64,000 nt of DNA from DIGJ01 sp041821315 (lineage in GTDB: Bacteria > Bacillota > Clostridia > Lachnospirales > Lachnospiraceae). Under the pieces are notes generated by a model. That model was not told where the DNA came from. It saw only the letters and a list, made by a program, of their open reading frames with translations, and ran no database searches. The stretch is from positions 45,369 to 109,368 of the forward strand of contig JBGUEO010000013.1 in the NCBI GenBank assembly GCA_041821315.1, read 5' to 3'. The number at the start of each line of letters is the position of its first letter. Position 1 is the stretch's first letter. Positions 1 to 9,556 of the stretch are shown one piece after another. The translations under genes were made by a program, and so were the position numbers.

Positions 1-650
1 TCATCCATTTTCTCTAGCTTCTCATTCTTGTAGGTATCTTCAATTATATCTGAACTAGCAAGCTTTGCTCCTACTTCATCTAAAAAGCCATAAACTACAC
101 TAAGATCCGAAAGTAACGCTTCATTTTCGTTCCAACCATTCTCCTGCGCTTTAGCAGTCACTTCATTTGTGAGATCAACGAGTTCGTTGAATCGATCAAC
201 GAATTTATTTTCTTTCACGCTTAATGCTATTTCATCTACTATTAACACTAATATTTCTTTATTGTTTTCAATCTCCTTATCTACTGCTGCTTCAAAATCT
301 GAGGTACCTTCTAAGTATCCACCCATGTCAATAATCGCTTGATGGTTTTTTGTTACTTCATCAAGTTCTTCTCTTAACTGATCAATGACGGATTGGTACT
401 TTTGGTCCAAATTATTATCAGCCACCACGGTTTCAATTTCAACTATTGTTGCCTCTAACGCATCTAATTTTGGTTGTATTACTGCATTGTTTTCATCAAT
501 TCTCATCTGTTCTTCTGTTTCTTCTTCACTATTTTCTACGTTACCTTCTGTATTAACTGCTAGATCATCGTCTTTTACCGGCGATTGTCCACATGCAACA
601 AGCGTAAATAGTAAAACCGCCACAACCATAAATAATACTAATTTTTTCAA
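1..650 (-). CDS. Predicted secreted lipoprotein, C-terminus cut by window edge
   Basis: The frame stays open from a TTG start at 650 to the window edge (about 216 codons seen). The start is set by a GGAG/GGAGG ribosome binding site at 660-664 with nine bases of spacing. No ATG lies in a comparable place. The N-terminus is a classic lipoprotein signal: a short KK charge, a hydrophobic stretch of about 15 residues and the lipobox LVAC, so residue 20 (Cys) should be lipidated. An acidic, Glu-rich linker follows (to about residue 55), then an acidic, helical, probably coiled-coil domain. No enzyme motif is visible and I do not recognise the family. It probably sits on the outer face of the cytoplasmic membrane. 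It reads away from the two-component operon at 921. Confidence 0.75.
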   Translation of the reverse strand, partial: MKKLVLFMVVAVLLFTLVACGQSPVKDDDLAVNTEGNVENSEEETEEQMRIDENNAVIQPKLDALEATIVEIETVVADNNLDQKYQSVIDQLREELDEVTKNHQAIIDMGGYLEGTSDFEAAVDKEIENNKEILVLIVDEIALSVKENKFVDRFNELVDLTNEVTAKAQENGWNENEALLSDLSVVYGFLDEVGAKLASSDIIEDTYKNEKLEKMD

Positions 651-920
651 AATAAATATCCTCCCTATCCGTTTCATAAAAAATTTACAAATATATATCA
701 CCCGTAATTATAGTATTTTTTTTTCAAAAAAAACGTTCTATGCTTGAATTGTACTTATTTTTGCGTAGAATGACAAATTCCATATTGCTTCATTCTCTTG
801 ATTTTATACGTTGCGGCGTATACACTAAAACGGTAGATATACAACCATTGAAGACTAGAAATGCCTGATTATATATCCATACAGCAGATTGTGACACATA
901 AAAAATAAGGAGAATGCACG

Positions 921-1619
921 ATGAAAAACAAAATTTTACTTTTAGAAGATGATATTAGTTTAGTAGATGGATTGAAATACGCGTTGAAGCGTAATGGATT
1001 TGATGTTGAACTTGTCCGTACTGTAAGAGAGGCTATCGACTGCATTCCTGACATTGAAAACTATAACTTATTGATTCTTGATGTTACATTGCCCGACGGA
1101 ACTGGATTTGAAGTTTGCGAAAAAGTAAGAAAATATGGAAACCAAATACCAATCATTTTTTTGACAGCTTCGGATGAAGAAGTCAACGTGATTAGAGGAT
1201 TAGACAGCGGCGGTGACGATTATGTTACAAAACCATTTAAACTAGGTGAACTGTGTTCCCGCATTCATGCTTTGCTACGCCGAGCTGACCTATCCAATCA
1301 AAATAATAACACAGTTATCAAGTGCGGTGATACTTCGATTGACCTTCTCGGAAACCGTGTGTTGCTACACGGGAAGCCATTGGATTTAACAAGTGCCGAA
1401 TATCGCCTACTCTGCCTATTGGTACAAAACGCTAATCGGGTGGTAACAAGAGATAGCATTTTAAATGAGCTATGGGACAACACTGGTGACTTTGTAGATG
1501 ACAATACGCTTTCCGTTTATGTGCGACGACTCCGTGAAAAAGTTGAAGTCGACCCATCACACCCAGAACGTTTGATAACTATTCGGGGATTTGGTTATCA
1601 GTGGAGTGTGTCCCTATGA
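921..1619 (+). CDS. OmpR/PhoB-family response regulator
   Basis: The 232-residue protein has a receiver domain (about 1-120) with the acidic pair EDD near the N-terminus, the phospho-acceptor Asp in LILDVTLPDG, and the conserved Lys in VTKPF. A winged-helix DNA-binding domain (about 130-230) ends in IRGFGYQW, typical of the OmpR/VanR group. An AAGGAG site at 907-912 precedes the ATG by eight bases. Its stop overlaps the start of the kinase gene (ATGA), and an ABC exporter follows. This gene order is typical of systems that sense and expel antimicrobial peptides or other cell-envelope toxins. It probably activates the downstream ABC genes. The stimulus cannot be read from the sequence. Confidence 0.93.
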   Translation: MKNKILLLEDDISLVDGLKYALKRNGFDVELVRTVREAIDCIPDIENYNLLILDVTLPDGTGFEVCEKVRKYGNQIPIIFLTASDEEVNVIRGLDSGGDDYVTKPFKLGELCSRIHALLRRADLSNQNNNTVIKCGDTSIDLLGNRVLLHGKPLDLTSAEYRLLCLLVQNANRVVTRDSILNELWDNTGDFVDDNTLSVYVRRLREKVEVDPSHPERLITIRGFGYQWSVSL

Positions 1620-2845
1620 ATATCTGCCGTGATAAACAAATAAGACATTTTTGTATCGTCCTTCTTTCTTTTTCCTTCCTGCTTTTTCTTACTGGCATAG
1701 GACTGAATACAGTGCACACAAAAGCTGTACAACATTTATTTATATCGCATGACAGGGCTGTTGCAACCTCCCTTTTAGAGCAAGGTGTTTCTAAAGATGT
1801 GATTGCCAAAGCCATTACGCATACAGCAACAAGCAAAGAGGGAATTGATTTACTGGGTAACATTGGTATTACAGAACATACGGCAGTCAGATTTCTTCCT
1901 TTCATTTCAGAGTTTCAGCAGATAACAGGGTATTCTATGCTACTAATAGGAGTAGCTCTATTCTCATTACTTTTCGGTGGAACTTATATTTTCTTTCGGA
2001 AAAGGGAGGAGCTTTATCATCAGGCAGAGCAAGTAATTACCCGTTTTGTAGAGGGCGATTATTCCTGTCATATGCCGCAAATGAAGGAAGGAAGCATCTA
2101 TCGCCTCTTCGCTTCCATCGATCAGCTTGCCACATTACTACAATCCAAAAATGAGACCGAACAGAAAACAAAAGTGTTTTTGAAAAATACGATTTCAGAT
2201 ATTTCCCACCAGCTAAAAACGCCGCTTGCCGCCCTTATCATGTATTATGAAATTATTTCCGATGAACCAAATAATGCTGATACGGTGAAAGAATATTCCG
2301 CAAGGACTGGATTGGCACTAAACCGTATGGAACAACTCATTCAGTCTATGTTAAAAATTACTCGTTTGGATGCTGGTAGTATTGTTTTTGAACAAAACTG
2401 CTGCCATGTATCCGAATTAATTTCACTCTCTATCCGTGAATTAACAGCACGGGCAGCGCGTGAGGAAAAAGAAATTCTAATCGACCGTTCACTAAAAGAT
2501 ACTATTGTCTGTGATAAACACTGGACAAGTGAAGCGATTGGAAATATTATAAAAAATGCTTTGGATCATACCAATTCAGGCGGAAAAATCCATATCTCAT
2601 GGGAACATACTCCTACACTGATTCGTATTTTTATATCCGATAATGGAATGGGAATCGCCTTAGAAGATCTACATCATATTTTCAAACGGTTCTATCGCAG
2701 TAAAAAATCCATGGACACACAAGGCGTGGGGCTTGGTCTCTCTTTGGCAAAATCCATTGTTGAGGAACAAGGCGGATTTATCTCCGTTCAAAGCACTTTG
2801 TATAAGGGAACTATTTTTACTCTTTCCTTCCTTACGAAATTGTAA
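1616..2845 (+). CDS. Membrane sensor histidine kinase, VanS/CprK-like layout
   Basis: I place the start at the ATG overlapping the regulator stop, with GGAG at 1603-1606; an in-frame GTG at 1601 has no such site. The 409-residue protein has a membrane helix at about 15-35 and a short extracellular loop of about 75 residues. A second helix follows near 105-130, then a HAMP-like linker. The dimerisation box DISHQLKTPLAAL carries the phosphorylated His, and the ATPase domain shows the N box (NIIKNALDH), DNGMGI and GVGLGLSLAK. It should phosphorylate the regulator encoded immediately upstream. The extracellular loop distinguishes it from the loop-less BceS type found at 17.7 kb in this window. 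Confidence 0.9.
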   Translation: MNICRDKQIRHFCIVLLSFSFLLFLTGIGLNTVHTKAVQHLFISHDRAVATSLLEQGVSKDVIAKAITHTATSKEGIDLLGNIGITEHTAVRFLPFISEFQQITGYSMLLIGVALFSLLFGGTYIFFRKREELYHQAEQVITRFVEGDYSCHMPQMKEGSIYRLFASIDQLATLLQSKNETEQKTKVFLKNTISDISHQLKTPLAALIMYYEIISDEPNNADTVKEYSARTGLALNRMEQLIQSMLKITRLDAGSIVFEQNCCHVSELISLSIRELTARAAREEKEILIDRSLKDTIVCDKHWTSEAIGNIIKNALDHTNSGGKIHISWEHTPTLIRIFISDNGMGIALEDLHHIFKRFYRSKKSMDTQGVGLGLSLAKSIVEEQGGFISVQSTLYKGTIFTLSFLTKL

Positions 2846-2909
2846 GCTGCAATTCACCCGATTGTAAGGTGTACCTGTTATTATGTTCAAAAAAGGAGGT
2901 ACGTAAATT

Positions 2910-3605
2910 ATGGAAATCCTAAACGTACAGCATGTATATAAAACTTATGGTAAAGATGAAAATCAGGTTAATGCACTAAAGGATGTTTCATTTACATTGG
3001 AACAAGGCGAATTTACAGCAGTAGTTGGTGAATCTGGTTCTGGAAAAAGTACGTTACTCAATTGCATCGGTGCACTGGATACTCCCACGTCTGGAAAAAT
3101 CTATATGGATGGTAAAAATTTATTTTCTATGAAAGAGGAAGAACGTACCATATTCAGACGGCGCAACATAGGTTTTGTGTTTCAATCGTTCCAGTTGGTT
3201 GCTGAACTGACTGTCGAACAAAATATTATGTTCCCTATTCTTCTAGATTACCGTAAACCAGAGGCAGCCGCAGTTGATGAGATTTTAGAAGTCTTAGGGC
3301 TTAGTGAACGGCGTCACCACTTGCCGAGCCAATTATCCGGTGGACAACAACAGCGTGCCGCTATCGGTCGTGCACTCATTACAAAACCTAAATTGATTTT
3401 AGCTGATGAACCGACTGGAAACCTTGACAGTAAAAACAGTCAGGATGTTATAGATCTACTGATTAAGGCTTCCCGCCATTATCAACAGACCATTTTAATG
3501 ATTACTCACAACAGCAATCTGACCACTTCGGTAGATCGAGTGCTGCGTGTAACAGATGGTAAGCTTACCGATTTAGGAGGGAAAGAGAATGAAAAGTTAT
3601 CTTGA
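2910..3605 (+). CDS. ABC exporter ATPase, MacB/LolD type
   Basis: The 231-residue nucleotide-binding subunit has Walker A GESGSGKST, the Q-loop in FVFQSFQLV, the signature LSGGQQQR and Walker B LILADEPTGN, followed by the H-loop in MITHN. The length and the NLDS D-loop are those of the LolD/MacB/BceA class that drives FtsX-type permeases. A strong AAAAAAGGAGG site precedes the ATG. The end overlaps the permease start by 17 bases, so the two are probably translationally coupled. It is the third gene of the operon starting at 921 and probably powers export, or mechanical release, of a membrane-active compound. Confidence 0.94.
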   Translation: MEILNVQHVYKTYGKDENQVNALKDVSFTLEQGEFTAVVGESGSGKSTLLNCIGALDTPTSGKIYMDGKNLFSMKEEERTIFRRRNIGFVFQSFQLVAELTVEQNIMFPILLDYRKPEAAAVDEILEVLGLSERRHHLPSQLSGGQQQRAAIGRALITKPKLILADEPTGNLDSKNSQDVIDLLIKASRHYQQTILMITHNSNLTTSVDRVLRVTDGKLTDLGGKENEKLS

Positions 3606-5955
3606 TCTTGTCCCTATTTCAGCCAAAGTTCATAAAAGGCAAAACCGAATGTCTATATTCTGCATTGTTTTAGCCGTATTTTTGGTTACTGCTATTTTTG
3701 GCATGGCCGATATGTTTATACGCAGCCAGATTATGCAGGCACGTATGGAAGAGGGAAATTGGCATGCTACATTCCGAGACATAAGTGAGGAAGAAGCGAA
3801 TTTGATTGCCGTACGCCCCGAGATAATCGCATCTTCTTGGTATGGTGTCCTTAATTTCAGCGGAGACCTTGGATATACGTTATCAGGCAAGAACCTCATT
3901 ATTTGCGGAAGCGACAAAAGCTTTCTGTCCGAAATGCAAACCGATCAGATTGTGGACGGCGCATTTCCTAAAGGAAACAACGAGGTACTCATAACTGAAA
4001 ATACGAGGAAGACTCTTTTATTACAACTTGGAGATCCGATTTCGATAAATACGCCAGATGGAACAGTCCTTCAATTTACTGTTTCTGGTTTTCTGAAAAA
4101 TGTTTCTAAAACAATGCAGGATGATTCCTATGCAATTTTTCTTACAACCAATGAATTCCGTTCCATATATCCCCACGTTTCAAACGGTGAACCTTCTGAC
4201 TATAACAGCACATATTATGTACAGTTTTCCACTCACTGCAATATACAAAAAACATTAGACGACATTCAATCTCAACTTGGTCTCTCGAAAAAACAAATTT
4301 CTGAAAATACAAAACTTCTGGGATTACTTGGAGAAAGCGGAAATTCCTTTATGCTGCAGATATATGGTTCAGCCTTTGTCCTGTTTTTACTGGTTTTATT
4401 GGCTGGCGTTATGATGATTGCAAGCAGCTTGAACAGCAATATCGTGCAACGTACCGAGTTTTTTGGCATGATGCGCTGCATTGGTGCAACGCCAAAGCAG
4501 GTAATGAAATTGGTTCAAAAGGAAGCACTTGGCTGGTGTCGAATTGCGATTCCTTTTGGTGTAGTGACTGGAATTATTATCGTTTGGGTGTTATGTGCAG
4601 TATTACGCTATCTTAGCCCTGCCTACTTTAAAGCCATGCCTACCTTTGGGGTTAGTATTCCCAGTGTCTTAGTTGGTGTTTTCATAGGAATTTTAACGGT
4701 GCTTCTTGCCGCACGTTCCCCAGCAAAAAGAGCTTCAAGGGTTTCGCCGTTAGCAGCGGTATCAGGTAACGCAAATGATATACGCCCTGTGCGCAAAGCC
4801 GCCAATACTGCGTTTTTCAAAGTAGATATCGCACTTGGTATTCATCATGCAAAATCAAGTAAAAAGAATTTTATTTTAATGGTCGGTTCTTTTTCCCTTA
4901 GCATCATTCTTTTTCTTTCATTTTCGGTCATGATTGACTTAATGAACCATGTACTTACACCTTTGAAGCCGTGGACACCGGATTTATCTATTGTAAGTCC
5001 TGATAACACCTATTCAATCAGCGGTACCCTATTAGAAAAACTACAGAAAAATCCGACAGTAAAACGAACATATGGCCGAATGTTTGCTTATAACATACCT
5101 GTCACAGTAAATGGTGAAGAAAAAATAGTTGACCTGATTTCTTATGAAAAAATCCAATTTCAATGGGCAAAAAAATATTTATTGGAAGGTTCTATAGATA
5201 CTGTTGAGCAAAAGGACAATACAGGACTGTTTATTTTTGAACAGCAAAACACCACACAACTTGGCGATACTATAACGTTGCACTTTGGTGATCGTTCTAC
5301 GAATCTAAAAATTGTCGGTTCCCTATCTTCTAGTCCCTTTAACAATGCTCCTGATGTTGGAACGATTATCTGTTCCGAGAATACATTTTCGCAGCTAACC
5401 GGTCAAACTGATTATACAATTATTGACATGCAATTAACGAAACATGCTACCGAATCTGACGTTGAAAACATTCATAAATTAGTTGATACGCCGTTTACTT
5501 TTTCAGACAGACGCTTAAACAATCGCAGTGTACTAGGCTCTTATTACTCCTTTGGCTTATTTATCTATGGATTTATGACCTTAATCGCTTTGATTACAAT
5601 ATTCAATATCGTAAACAGCATTGCAATGAGTGTTTCTGCACGCACAACGCAGTACGGCTCCTTTCGAGCCATAGGGCTAAGCAATCGACAACTTGTTAAA
5701 ATGATTATTGCCGAAGCTTCGACTTATGCCGCTTTTGGTGGTGTTTGTGGGTGTGTTGTGGGATTAGTTCTCAACAAACTTCTTTATGAAAAAATGATAA
5801 CATTCCATTGGGGAGAACAATGGAATATTCCATATACTGAGCTTGGTATTATCATTGCGATTGTAATTATTTCAGTCATCCTCGCTGTACGCGGCCCAGT
5901 AAAACGAATTCGCGATATGTCTATTATAGATACAATGAGTGCACGACAAAACTAA
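3589..5955 (+). CDS. FtsX-domain ABC permease, 788 residues
   Basis: The protein has an N-terminal membrane helix (about 20-45) and a long extracellular MacB-type periplasmic-core-like region (about 50-250). A three-helix FtsX block follows (about 260-390). The same pattern is then repeated: a helix near 425-450, an extracellular domain, and a second FtsX block near 650-780. The duplicated FtsX layout identifies the permease of a MacB-like exporter rather than an importer. An AGGAGGG site within the ATPase gene precedes the ATG. It is the last gene of the operon. The next gene, on the other strand, ends only 38 bases away and no clear hairpin terminator is visible between them. Confidence 0.9.
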   Translation: MKSYLDLVPISAKVHKRQNRMSIFCIVLAVFLVTAIFGMADMFIRSQIMQARMEEGNWHATFRDISEEEANLIAVRPEIIASSWYGVLNFSGDLGYTLSGKNLIICGSDKSFLSEMQTDQIVDGAFPKGNNEVLITENTRKTLLLQLGDPISINTPDGTVLQFTVSGFLKNVSKTMQDDSYAIFLTTNEFRSIYPHVSNGEPSDYNSTYYVQFSTHCNIQKTLDDIQSQLGLSKKQISENTKLLGLLGESGNSFMLQIYGSAFVLFLLVLLAGVMMIASSLNSNIVQRTEFFGMMRCIGATPKQVMKLVQKEALGWCRIAIPFGVVTGIIIVWVLCAVLRYLSPAYFKAMPTFGVSIPSVLVGVFIGILTVLLAARSPAKRASRVSPLAAVSGNANDIRPVRKAANTAFFKVDIALGIHHAKSSKKNFILMVGSFSLSIILFLSFSVMIDLMNHVLTPLKPWTPDLSIVSPDNTYSISGTLLEKLQKNPTVKRTYGRMFAYNIPVTVNGEEKIVDLISYEKIQFQWAKKYLLEGSIDTVEQKDNTGLFIFEQQNTTQLGDTITLHFGDRSTNLKIVGSLSSSPFNNAPDVGTIICSENTFSQLTGQTDYTIIDMQLTKHATESDVENIHKLVDTPFTFSDRRLNNRSVLGSYYSFGLFIYGFMTLIALITIFNIVNSIAMSVSARTTQYGSFRAIGLSNRQLVKMIIAEASTYAAFGGVCGCVVGLVLNKLLYEKMITFHWGEQWNIPYTELGIIIAIVIISVILAVRGPVKRIRDMSIIDTMSARQN

Positions 5956-5993
5956 ATGTGGCTACGCCTATTTTGATACTCCCTTTGGAACCA

Positions 5994-7274
5994 CTATATT
6001 TTTGAATCGTTGATCGATTTTAAAGTTTTAACGGCGCGTTTAAAAAACTTCAATTGTTTCTCTTCGTCCTGATTTTTCATAAAATGATAAGAGACCGTCA
6101 TTCCATCTTCCATAGTCGAAATACCTATGATATTCTTTGCATAAGACACGACCGGTGGAATAAACAAGGCATTTTTCAAGCTGTACCTTCCATATGTATT
6201 AGGGATATCAAGTTTCGTTAAATTTGTTATCCCAAGTTCTCTCGTTTTTCCTCCAGTATATCCCATGAGCCTTGCTAGTTTCTTTGTTGTTTTATTCTGG
6301 TAAAGGCCATAGGTATATAACAAAACAGAATCAATTAAACTTGGCGTAAACAATGGTATAAATCGAAGAATAAAATACTTCATAGCTGGTTTTTTCAGTT
6401 TATTTTCTACCTTTTTATGAACACTCTGCGCATTTTCATCAAACGTTATTTTATCAGAAAATGAATAATCCACACTTATACCAGTTGCTTGATTCGATAT
6501 TGATTTATTCTTATCTATCCTAACATCTACGGCTATTCCAATGGTAATATTATCTCTATTTGCTTCCAAAAATGCCGTTGCAATATAGCTGTTAACAGTG
6601 ACCCCTATTTCCTTTGTATGCGCATGAATCCTATTAATCTCCTCCGGTGAAAAATACTCAAATACGATTTCCGAACTATGCTTTTTCCAATAGACCCTAT
6701 GGATATTATAATAATCATCCCAATAAAAGGTATGACCGCTATGTTTCCATTTTATATTCAAAATAGTTGCGTATCGTTTTAAAAGGAAGGGTACTTCCGA
6801 TTTTTTAGACATCGAGTTATTTGAAATTAACCGTATTGGCTTGTACCCCAAAGGTTCACCAGAAAGGGCTGTCATTACATCCTCAATAAAATAAGTAATC
6901 GCCTTACCATCACCAACTAAATGATGTGCCATAATAAATAAAAAAATATCGCTATCTGCAACAATTACAAATACTCGCATTAATTCACCTTGATCAATCG
7001 CAAAGGTTTCCTTTTCATTTTGTCTGATAATATTCTTCCAATCGTCCTTACAAATGCTTATCTTGCAGCCGCTTTTTGCCATCTGTTCATAAAATATGTC
7101 ACCGTTTTTATCCTGTACAATTTTTGACATAGTAGCTTCATTTGCATCAAATGCAGTTTTTACGGCTGATACCAGGGCATCCGTTGCTGGATTCCCCATA
7201 ATTTGCACTAAAAATTGAATATAGATATTGGGTTCAAATAAATCTGCCCGTTCAGAATATATGTAATTCTTCAT
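5994..7274 (-). CDS. Condensation-domain-like acyltransferase
   Basis: About 426 residues. The motif HHLVGDG near residue 118 matches the HHxxxDG catalytic motif of the CoA-dependent acyltransferase superfamily (NRPS condensation domains, WS/PapA acyltransferases, alcohol acetyltransferases). The second, structural DFGWG motif is not obvious. No carrier-protein or adenylation domain is present, so it is a free-standing enzyme. I use the ATG at 7274; an in-frame GTG at 7283 is the alternative and the ribosome binding site (GGTGGGGAG) does not settle it. It is the third gene of a TetR, SDR, acyltransferase operon, suggesting that an alcohol made or consumed by the SDR is acylated. Substrate unknown. 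Confidence 0.7.
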   Translation of the reverse strand: MKNYIYSERADLFEPNIYIQFLVQIMGNPATDALVSAVKTAFDANEATMSKIVQDKNGDIFYEQMAKSGCKISICKDDWKNIIRQNEKETFAIDQGELMRVFVIVADSDIFLFIMAHHLVGDGKAITYFIEDVMTALSGEPLGYKPIRLISNNSMSKKSEVPFLLKRYATILNIKWKHSGHTFYWDDYYNIHRVYWKKHSSEIVFEYFSPEEINRIHAHTKEIGVTVNSYIATAFLEANRDNITIGIAVDVRIDKNKSISNQATGISVDYSFSDKITFDENAQSVHKKVENKLKKPAMKYFILRFIPLFTPSLIDSVLLYTYGLYQNKTTKKLARLMGYTGGKTRELGITNLTKLDIPNTYGRYSLKNALFIPPVVSYAKNIIGISTMEDGMTVSYHFMKNQDEEKQLKFFKRAVKTLKSINDSKI

Positions 7275-7288
7275 TCTCCCCACCCATG

Positions 7289-8053
7289 CTAGATATATTT
7301 TTTAATTTTGTGAGTCCATGTATTCATAACCATTTTTTGAGGAAATAGTTTTGCCAAAATATGTAGATATTTCACATATACGGTACAAACAGACATATCT
7401 TTTCCTCGCTTGCTATCTCTCAATGCTTTTATAGCAACCCTGTCCACTGTTACAATACCCGGAAATTTAATCCTCTTTCCATTAAATTCTTTCATCAATA
7501 AATCTGTATCAACCCAACTTGGACAAACAGCAGTCGATGTGATACCAGTTCCTCTCAATTCCATGTTTAATGCTCTAGAATATGTTCGTTCAAACGCTTT
7601 CGTCGCTGCATATAAATTAAGATACGGTAACGGCTGAAAGGAGGAGGCAGACGAAACATTCAAAATTCTACTTCCCTTTATCATATAGGGAATACATAAT
7701 GTACATAAAACGGCAAGTGCAGTACAATTGACATGCATGGTATCCATTATTTCTTCAACGGTAAAATCCTGATAAGACCCCATCTTTGCAAGACCCGCAT
7801 TATTAATTAAATATGCTATGACTGGTTTCTGATTTTTTAGCAGTTCTCCTATAGAAAGTAGCTCTGTTGATTTCGATAAGTCCTTAGGGACAATAATTAT
7901 TTTATCTCCAAATTCCCTCTTTAATGCGATAAGCTTCTCTTGGTTTCTAGCGATTGCCCATATTTCATCTACTTCTTCTTGTAGCATTCGCTTTGTAAAT
8001 TCTTTTCCTATCCCACCACTAGCTCCTGTTATAATTGCAATTCTCTTATCCAT
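7289..8053 (-). CDS. Short-chain dehydrogenase/reductase
   Basis: The 254-residue classical SDR has the cofactor motif TGASGGIG near residue 10 and NNAG near residue 88. The catalytic Ser is near SSASS and the YAATK (YxxxK) pair is near residue 150. The C-terminus is basic and slightly hydrophobic. It lies between the TetR gene (19 bases upstream) and the acyltransferase gene (5-14 bases downstream), so the three are very likely co-transcribed. It should interconvert a ketone or aldehyde and an alcohol with NAD(P)(H). Nothing in the sequence identifies the substrate. Confidence 0.88.
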   Translation of the reverse strand: MDKRIAIITGASGGIGKEFTKRMLQEEVDEIWAIARNQEKLIALKREFGDKIIIVPKDLSKSTELLSIGELLKNQKPVIAYLINNAGLAKMGSYQDFTVEEIMDTMHVNCTALAVLCTLCIPYMIKGSRILNVSSASSFQPLPYLNLYAATKAFERTYSRALNMELRGTGITSTAVCPSWVDTDLLMKEFNGKRIKFPGIVTVDRVAIKALRDSKRGKDMSVCTVYVKYLHILAKLFPQKMVMNTWTHKIKKYI

Positions 8054-8072
8054 ACAATCTCTCCTGCCCTTT

Positions 8073-8669
8073 TTATTTTAATACGGTTCTCTCCAAATCT
8101 TTTGAATTAATTTGTTCAAACTTAGTGGTAAATAACTTCTTTAGAGCATAAAGATAAACAACACCCCAATAGTAATCTACTAGCTTCAACGGATTTCCGC
8201 TGACAACACTGCCCTCTTTTTGTCCTTGTTCTATTATCTTAGTCATAGAATTATAAAGTTCCGACTGATATGTTGTTCCAGATGCAGAATTATTTTCATC
8301 TTGCTCGAATAGCATCTGTGTATTTAGCGCAATCATTCCGGCAAAGAGATCATCTTCTTCTAACTGTTGTAAGACTTCTTTCGTCAACTTATGTATTTTA
8401 TGTTTGGCAGGTATCGGAAGATTCGCAAGAAGCTTTATCTGCCTAATATCCTTTTCTCGATTAATCATCCTATGAATTTCTTGGAACAGCTTGTCCTTAG
8501 ATTCGAAATAGATATAAATAGTTCCTTGCCCAATTCCAATATATTTGGACAAGTCACTAATCTTTGTTCCCGAAAATCCATTTTTTGCGAAATAAAGTAT
8601 GGACTTTTGTAAGATTTTGTCACGCATTTCAATTTTGATTTCTTCACAACGTTCTGCTGATTTCGGCAT
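8073..8669 (-). CDS. TetR/AcrR-family regulator
   Basis: 198 residues starting at the ATG at 8669, which has GGGAG seven bases upstream. An in-frame ATG 25 codons further upstream would add residues unlike the family and would remove the operator from the untranslated region. The N-terminal helix-turn-helix spans about 20-65 (FAKNGFSGTKISDLSKYIGIGQGTIYIYF). The rest is a helical ligand-binding domain. It is the first gene of the operon with the SDR and the acyltransferase. A palindrome between its promoter and start codon suggests it represses its own operon until a ligand, perhaps the substrate of the two enzymes, binds. Confidence 0.9.
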   Translation of the reverse strand: MPKSAERCEEIKIEMRDKILQKSILYFAKNGFSGTKISDLSKYIGIGQGTIYIYFESKDKLFQEIHRMINREKDIRQIKLLANLPIPAKHKIHKLTKEVLQQLEEDDLFAGMIALNTQMLFEQDENNSASGTTYQSELYNSMTKIIEQGQKEGSVVSGNPLKLVDYYWGVVYLYALKKLFTTKFEQINSKDLERTVLK

Positions 8670-8682
8670 AATGTCTCCCTTT

Positions 8683-8735
8683 ATGAATGAATATTTGTTC
8701 ATCCATATTTTATAAAAAATATTACCCTCTGTCAA
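8683..8735 (-). promoter_or_regulatory. Promoter and palindromic operator of the TetR operon
   Basis: On the minus strand, TTGACA (8730-8735) and TAAAAT (8707-8712) are 17 bases apart, which is a near-consensus sigma-A promoter. Just downstream, 8683-8702 reads ATGAATGAATATTTGTTCAT on the plus strand. It is a 20-base palindrome matching in 16 positions, lying at or just after the expected transcription start. This is the usual place for TetR-type autorepression. The operator role is inferred from position and symmetry. Confidence 0.65.
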
Positions 8736-8744
8736 GCAAAACAT

Positions 8745-8780
8745 AAAAAAGAGCCAAGAAATCTAAAAATTTCAAAGCTC
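8745..8780 (-). terminator. Intrinsic terminator after the TPR gene
   Basis: On the minus strand GAGC and GCTC, with an inner GAAAT/ATTTC pair, form a hairpin across 8751-8780, followed by a run of six T. It lies between the end of the gene at 8796 and the TetR promoter, so it separates the two transcripts. Confidence 0.65.
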
Positions 8781-8795
8781 CGCAAACAATTTTTT

Positions 8796-9494
8796 TTAAT
8801 GATAGTCCAAATTCATCTCCTGCAATTCATTTATTTTAATCTGTAAGAACTCCCAATCCTCCAAGAAATGATGGTCTGCCCATTTTTCCTTTTCCACAGT
8901 AAGTAGGTTTTGAGCCTCTAATGGCTGATTTGTTACTATATACTGAAATATTCTTAAAATAGCAATTGACCCTCCTAAAGAAGAATTCGTTTTAAAGCAT
9001 AAAAAATCCTTATTGTGTAATTCTAATATATTGAGGGCTTTTTGATTTTCTTCTATTCGGAAATAAACATAGGCTAGATTTACAAAATAAATAACTCCAT
9101 GAATACCTTTTAAAGATTTACTCGGTATCGACAAGAGGATGTCTTTTGCCGTCTCATACTCCCCTTTTTCACAATATCCAACACTAAGGTTAATCTTTAT
9201 CATTGCCCGATTGTAACTAGATTTCAATGTTTGTAACAATTTCTCATTTTCTTCAATAAATTTATCCGGATTCTGTTCATCTTTTAAAATCTTCTCTAAA
9301 CATTTAACTTTTTTCATTAAATTCTTCTGCCATGCTATATTAATTCCCATTGCTCCTACTAGGATAATAATACTGCCAATAATATAATAACTCCAAACTT
9401 CCCCCTCTGACAGTTTAAAAACAAACCTTAACAGTAATAAAAATCCCCCAAAGAGCAGGCCTAATAAAATAATATTTCGTGCTCTTTTTCTCAT
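8796..9494 (-). CDS. Membrane-anchored TPR-like protein of unknown function
   Basis: 232 residues. Two hydrophobic helices (about 7-27 and 35-55) are followed by a basic stretch and a soluble helical region of about 170 residues. Spacing and residues there look like degenerate tetratricopeptide repeats (for example NLSVGYCEKGEYETAKDIL and VNLAYVYFRIEENQKALNIL). This predicts a cytoplasmic helical scaffold tethered to the membrane. No enzyme motif is visible. It has its own terminator downstream and is preceded by a gene for a 51-residue basic protein on the same strand. Similar short membrane-TPR proteins are common and mostly uncharacterised in Lachnospiraceae. Confidence 0.7.
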   Translation of the reverse strand: MRKRARNIILLGLLFGGFLLLLRFVFKLSEGEVWSYYIIGSIIILVGAMGINIAWQKNLMKKVKCLEKILKDEQNPDKFIEENEKLLQTLKSSYNRAMIKINLSVGYCEKGEYETAKDILLSIPSKSLKGIHGVIYFVNLAYVYFRIEENQKALNILELHNKDFLCFKTNSSLGGSIAILRIFQYIVTNQPLEAQNLLTVEKEKWADHHFLEDWEFLQIKINELQEMNLDYH

Positions 9495-9556
9495 ATAAAT
9501 ACCCCCAACATTTCACTTGCCTGTATAAAATATTTCTACATACACTATACTTACAT

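Noticed and set aside
385..747. 120-codon plus-strand ORF at the window start
   Set aside because: It is antisense to the lipoprotein gene whose signal peptide, lipobox and ribosome binding site are clear on the minus strand.
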